A stretch of DNA of 64,000 nucleotides from Streptomyces kurssanovii (GTDB lineage: Bacteria > Actinomycetota > Actinomycetes > Streptomycetales > Streptomycetaceae), in the NCBI RefSeq assembly GCF_014649695.1, contig NZ_BMTN01000019.1:92920-156919 (forward strand), in the 5' to 3' direction. Under the pieces are notes generated by a model, which was given only the letters and a program-made list of their open reading frames with translations, had not been told where the DNA came from and made no database searches. A program made the translations under genes and the position numbers. Of the stretch, positions 60,801-64,000 are shown piece after piece. Each line of letters begins with the position of its first letter. Within the stretch, counting starts at the first letter, position 1.

Positions 60801-61883
60801 ATGACTCAGGGGGCCGGTCAAGGACCCGTGGTCCGGACGGCGACGTTGCGCGATTTCCGCGTACCGCCGTACGCGCAGGTTCCCGTGCAGTCACACACAG
60901 CGGACCCGATCCATTCGGGCCATCCTGGCAACGCCTTCCCCGAGGGCGAGCCGCCGGAGGGTTACACCCCCACCGCGCGCGACCTTCCCGTCATCGGCCG
61001 CGGCGGCCCCGGCGACACCGTCCAGATCCATGTCGACCCGGACGAGGCGCCCGCTCCCGACGGACGGGGCCCGCTGTACGTCGTCGGCGACGTCCACGGC
61101 TACCTCGACGAGCTCGTCGCCGCCCTGGCCGCGAAGGGCCTCATCGACGCCGAAGGGCACTGGGCCGCCGACAACGCCCGGCTGTGGTTCCTCGGCGACT
61201 TCACCGACCGCGGTCCCGACGGGATCGGCGTCATCGACCTTGTCATGCGCCTTTCCGCGGAGGCCGCCGCTGCCGGCGGCTACTGCAAGGCCCTGATGGG
61301 CAACCACGAACTGCTGCTGATCGGGGCCAAACGCTTCGGGGACACACCCGTCAACTCCGGTGCCGGCACCGCCACCTTCCAGGCCGCGTGGCTCCTCAAC
61401 GGCGGCCAGAAGACGGACATGGACCGGCTGCAGGAGGTCCACCTGCAGTGGATGGCCAGGCTCGACGCGATCGTCGAGGAGGACAGCCATCTGCTGCTGC
61501 ACTCCGACACGACCGCTTATCTCGACTACGGGTCCACCATCGCGGACGTCAACGACACCGTGCACGCGGTCCTCACCCGGGCCGACGCGGACGAATGCTG
61601 GGACCTGTTCCGCAAGTTCACCAAGCGCTTCGCATTCCGCGACGAGGGCGGACCGGAGGCGGTGCGCGAGCTGCTCTCCGCCTATGGCGGCCGGCGCATC
61701 GTCCATGGTCACAGCCCCATCCCGTATCTGCTGGGCGAGGTGGGCACGGAGGACGGCGAGGACGGCGACCGCCCGGCGGTCGAGGGCCCGCACGTCTACG
61801 CGGACGGGCTCGCCATCGCCATGGACGGCGGCGTGACCATGGCCGGAAAGCTTCTTGTCCAGCAACTCCCCCTGACGGACTGA
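60801..61883 (+). CDS. Calcineurin-like metallophosphoesterase
   Basis: A 360-residue phosphatase or phosphodiesterase. The ATG at 60801 follows GGAGGGG; a longer GTG-started version is possible. Dimetal motifs: VVGDVHGYLDEL (about residue 95), FLGDFTDRGPDG, MGNHELLL and a C-terminal GHSPIPYL, all of the PPP/calcineurin type. The first 70 residues are an extension rich in Pro and Gly. It is probably a serine/threonine or nucleotide phosphatase and cytoplasmic, but the substrate is unknown. Confidence 0.9.
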   Translation: MTQGAGQGPVVRTATLRDFRVPPYAQVPVQSHTADPIHSGHPGNAFPEGEPPEGYTPTARDLPVIGRGGPGDTVQIHVDPDEAPAPDGRGPLYVVGDVHGYLDELVAALAAKGLIDAEGHWAADNARLWFLGDFTDRGPDGIGVIDLVMRLSAEAAAAGGYCKALMGNHELLLIGAKRFGDTPVNSGAGTATFQAAWLLNGGQKTDMDRLQEVHLQWMARLDAIVEEDSHLLLHSDTTAYLDYGSTIADVNDTVHAVLTRADADECWDLFRKFTKRFAFRDEGGPEAVRELLSAYGGRRIVHGHSPIPYLLGEVGTEDGEDGDRPAVEGPHVYADGLAIAMDGGVTMAGKLLVQQLPLTD

Positions 61884-62034
61884 GCCGACTGCGGCAGGCG
61901 ATTTACGGAAACCCCCTGTCACCCTGTGCCGTAACCGCTCTACCATCGGCTTATCCGTAGCAGACTCTCCTCCGTTTCCGCTCGACCGCCCGCCATACGG
62001 GCCGTCCGGCCCTACGGAGCATCGGGGGATGCAC

Positions 62035-62859
62035 ATGAACAGCGCTCCGCACCTGCTGAACGAGGACCGCGCCGAGTACCAGCGGGTCCTCGACGAAGCA
62101 CTGCGCAACGCCCATGAACGCCCTGACCTCGCCGCCGTGGGGCTACGCCTCAACGCCGAGCAGTTGCGCACCATGGCGCTCAACGCGACGGCACTGATAG
62201 CGGCCTCCGCCGCGGCCGAGTACGAGCACTACGTGAAAGTGCGCCGGGAGATGCGCACGTCCACGGCGGCGGCCCCGGCAGGCGGCTCCATGCTGTCCCC
62301 GGCCGCCGGGCAGAGCGCGGAGAGCGGCGGCGCCGGCTTCGCCGCCGTCATCGCGGTGCTCGCCCCCGTCCTCGCCGGTACCGCCGCGGCGATCTTCCTG
62401 CTCGTCGGCTACATCCTGAAGATGCTCAGCCCGACGCCGTCGTTCGCCGACGCCCTGCTGACGGCCGGGTGGTTCTTCGGCGCCCTCACGGCGGCCGCCA
62501 TCCTGGTCGCCGCGGTGGGGCTGCTCCTGACCGCTCTGCGCAACGGCGCCGCCCAGGTGGCGGAACAAGTGCCCGCCGGAGAGCTGCCGGACGAGGTGTC
62601 CAGAGCGAAGGACGCCTGGCGCCACGCACTCCTCGAGCGCGGAATCCTGCCCTTCCTTCGGGCGGCGCTCGCCGACCCGAGCGCCGATCCGGCGTCCACC
62701 GCACCACCACGGCCGGTCAGCCGGATCCCCAAGATCGGTTTCAGCGGACCGGAGTTCTCCAGCCCCGCGGAGGGGTCGACCGCCGGACAGCGGCCGACCT
62801 TCACCAGCCCGGACTTCACCAGCCCCGACTTCGGCGGGCCGGAACACCGGCCGGAGTGA
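62035..62859 (+). CDS. Membrane protein with C-terminal SPDF repeats
   Basis: A 274-residue protein. An N-terminal soluble part with helices (about 1-80) is followed by two hydrophobic helices (about 100-130 and 142-170), then a helical segment (PDEVSRAKDAWRHALLERG) and a low-complexity tail with EFSSPAEG...FTSPDFTSPDF repeats. I start at ATG 62035 because a GGGGG run lies at a normal distance; ATG 62029 is also possible. No enzyme motif is seen. Similar two-helix proteins are common in Streptomyces and have no known function. Confidence 0.8.
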   Translation: MNSAPHLLNEDRAEYQRVLDEALRNAHERPDLAAVGLRLNAEQLRTMALNATALIAASAAAEYEHYVKVRREMRTSTAAAPAGGSMLSPAAGQSAESGGAGFAAVIAVLAPVLAGTAAAIFLLVGYILKMLSPTPSFADALLTAGWFFGALTAAAILVAAVGLLLTALRNGAAQVAEQVPAGELPDEVSRAKDAWRHALLERGILPFLRAALADPSADPASTAPPRPVSRIPKIGFSGPEFSSPAEGSTAGQRPTFTSPDFTSPDFGGPEHRPE

Positions 62860-62963
62860 TCAGCGGCCGGTACCCGGCCGGGGCGGGTGCGGGTGCGGGT
62901 GGGGTGGGGGGCGCGGGCCGGTCCACAGTCCCGGCCCGCCCACTCACCCGTCGCTGCATCTGG

Positions 62964-62995
62964 CCTGATGTCCTGGAGATCTTCGTCGAGCTAAG
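62964..62995 (-). repeat. Short copy of the thiC-tail core sequence
   Basis: On the minus strand, AGCTCGACGAAGATCTCC and then AGGACATCAGG resemble the ThiC-coding stretch for CSMKISQDIR and the related sequence at 63838-63855. It is followed by unrelated DNA. It may be an attachment-site core, or a recombination footprint. Confidence 0.5.
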
Positions 62996-63097
62996 GATGA
63001 TCTCTCACAGGCAGTGTCATACCGAGATGGCAGAGTGCCGGCTGGAGATGTGCCGACGGCTCCCCCGCCTCGCGCGGCTCCATCTCGGACCGAGCGT

Positions 63098-63598
63098 CTA
63101 GATGTAGTCGAAGTACCGAATCCACCAATCGACCCGGTCCCCAGGACGGTACGTGGCCAGTGGACTCGAGCCGTCGTACGGGCGGGTGAGCAGGCGCTCG
63201 GGGATCAACACGTGACCCAGGTCCGTGAGGGCACGCTCGACTCTGCGCAGGTCGGTGGCGTCGAGCGCGCCTGCCTCCACCGCCTCATCGGTATCGGAGT
63301 AGACGCCCGGGTTCTCGGCGGCCACGACTGCCATCGATCCGAAGTTGCTGACCGAGACGACGATCCGCTCCCCGTGTGCTGTGGCCTCCGCCGGCACTTC
63401 GACCCTGGCGTGCAGGCTCGCGTCCTGCACCTGGCGATCGGCTGTGCATCGGGTGTTGAAGTCCGCGTCCAGCCTGGCTACCAGTTGTTCGAACAGCGCG
63501 CGCGTCGCCGCGTGGTCGTAGCCAGGTGGACGCTCCACCAGCTCCGGATCGTCCAAGCGGTGAAGGAGGGCGCTCAGGTCGGCATCGCTGTACGTCAT
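63098..63598 (-). CDS. Hypothetical protein between two thiC-like scars
   Basis: A 166-residue protein starting at ATG 63598 (MTYSDADLSALLHRLDD). It ends with a Trp- and Tyr-rich RPGDRVDWWIRYFDYI. The middle has a beta-rich pattern (ARVEVPAEATAHGERIVVSVSNFGSMAVVA) and an acidic helix. There is no signal, helix bundle or recognised catalytic motif. Its codon use is like that of its neighbours. It is flanked on both sides by thiC-like sequences, so it may be cargo brought in by recombination, or simply a native neighbour. Confidence 0.6.
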   Translation of the reverse strand: MTYSDADLSALLHRLDDPELVERPPGYDHAATRALFEQLVARLDADFNTRCTADRQVQDASLHARVEVPAEATAHGERIVVSVSNFGSMAVVAAENPGVYSDTDEAVEAGALDATDLRRVERALTDLGHVLIPERLLTRPYDGSSPLATYRPGDRVDWWIRYFDYI

Positions 63599-63699
63599 CC
63601 GCTCATGATGGCGAAGACGCCACAAGCGCACGGCTCAGTCGCAGGCACCGGGCGGGTGTGAACCCGTGGAGGTTCGGACCGCCCCGAGGCTTCCCGCTT

Positions 63700-63855
63700 C
63701 TACGGTGAGTCCGCTGGCGGCAGGTAGACGCGCGCGACGGCGAACTCCCGTGACTTCTCCGCCATGCCGGCGTCGCCCTCGGCGAGGTCGCCCCCGTCTC
63801 CGAGGTCGCCGCCGTGCTTGCGCGTGATGCTCTGGGAGATCTTCATCGAGCAAAA
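63700..63855 (-). pseudogene. thiC: thiC 3'-end fragment (C-terminus of phosphomethylpyrimidine synthase)
   Basis: The minus strand reads FCSMKISQ at its start, then after a variable spacer GMAEKSREF and VYLPPADSP and a stop at 63700. This is the C-terminal pattern of ThiC (in E. coli, FCSMKISQ followed by GMADMS and IYL). Upstream of FCSM the sequence no longer looks like ThiC (the CGPK expected just before is missing). So only the last about 50 codons are present. An intact thiC should lie outside the window if the organism makes thiamine. A similar short core occurs at 62964-62995. Confidence 0.75.
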
Positions 63856-64000
63856 GCTCATCATGGATACCGGCCCTCCTCATGGCCGGTGGCCTAGGTG
63901 TACTGCCCAGGCAGGTTGGTTGAGTTTGTGTGACGACACGGTCTGAATCTGGCCGATGGCAAAGGCCTCCGGTTGTGGAGTGGAGCTGTCTAGGAACCGC

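Noticed and set aside
63764-63946. Short plus-strand frame near the right end
   Set aside because: It is antisense to the thiC fragment; the minus-strand reading matches a known protein.
1-64000. CRISPR arrays, complete insertion sequences, prophage or secondary-metabolite clusters
   Set aside because: No regularly spaced repeats, transposase, phage structural or PKS/NRPS genes were seen.

Overview
The window looks like Streptomyces chromosomal core DNA. It is very GC-rich with strongly GC-biased third positions, many GTG/TTG starts with clear Shine-Dalgarno sites, and families typical of the genus: an SSI-type protease inhibitor, a SigE-family ECF sigma factor, the Sco/ECuC/CopCD/DtpA copper route, cydABCD with a Rex operator, and a LacI regulator carrying a rare TTA codon. 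From memory, the gene order resembles the S. coelicolor core between roughly SCO4010 and SCO3930 read backwards. A parS site and three groups of DnaA boxes suggest the origin of replication is not far away.

Layout. 1-6.6 kb: secreted S8 protease (cut by the left edge), an amidohydrolase, a DUF2797 protein, a lipoprotein, a small DUF5959-like protein, tRNA-Arg(ACG), tRNA-Ser(GCT) and an SSI-family inhibitor. A decayed copy of the tRNA-Arg 3' half plus its terminator lies 1.8 kb away from the tRNA. 6.7-16.1 kb: a 1352-residue PAS/receiver protein, a fatty-acyl-CoA ligase, an ECF sigma factor, and a translationally coupled pair resembling the steroid side-chain enzymes Ltp2 and a fused ChsH2-ChsH1. 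16.4-25 kb: a small secreted protein, two stand-alone Prim-Pol proteins (one with catalytic motifs, one degenerate), tRNA-Ser(TGA), an HtrA-type protease, a glycerophosphodiester phosphodiesterase, an anti-sigma-like ATPase, and a SEC-C/DUF5926 protein. 25-29 kb: a GAF/PP2C phosphatase, aminopeptidase P and another anti-sigma-like ATPase. 29-35.2 kb: the copper block (membrane protein, YcnI, Sco, ECuC, CopCD, DtpA). 35.2-39.7 kb: pheA, a DnaA-box-rich intergenic region, serS, a HAD phosphatase and an unusual coiled-coil protein. 40-43.6 kb: a four-gene ABC exporter operon. 43.9-49.3 kb: an EphD-like hydrolase/dehydrogenase fusion, MerR regulator, KptA, an LLM oxidoreductase and a second HAD phosphatase. 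49.4-57.8 kb: an M23 peptidase, a broken sensor kinase, and cydA-cydB-cydCD with a Rex operator upstream and a parS site over the cydCD start codons. 58-62.9 kb: hisC, a LacI regulator with a TTA codon, a metallophosphoesterase and a membrane protein. 63-64 kb: a small hypothetical gene flanked by two sequences matching the 3' end of thiC, which looks like a recombination or integration scar.

Functional links: the copper genes probably form one pathway delivering copper to extracellular cuproenzymes. cydABCD is a low-oxygen respiration operon under NADH/NAD+ control through Rex. The two RsbW-like ATPases and the PP2C phosphatase may belong to a partner-switching network. The CoA ligase, thiolase-like and MaoC/DUF35 proteins suggest catabolism of a sterol-like or branched acyl side chain. 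No CRISPR array, complete insertion sequence or secondary-metabolite cluster was seen. Identifications rest on reading motifs by eye; no database search was run.
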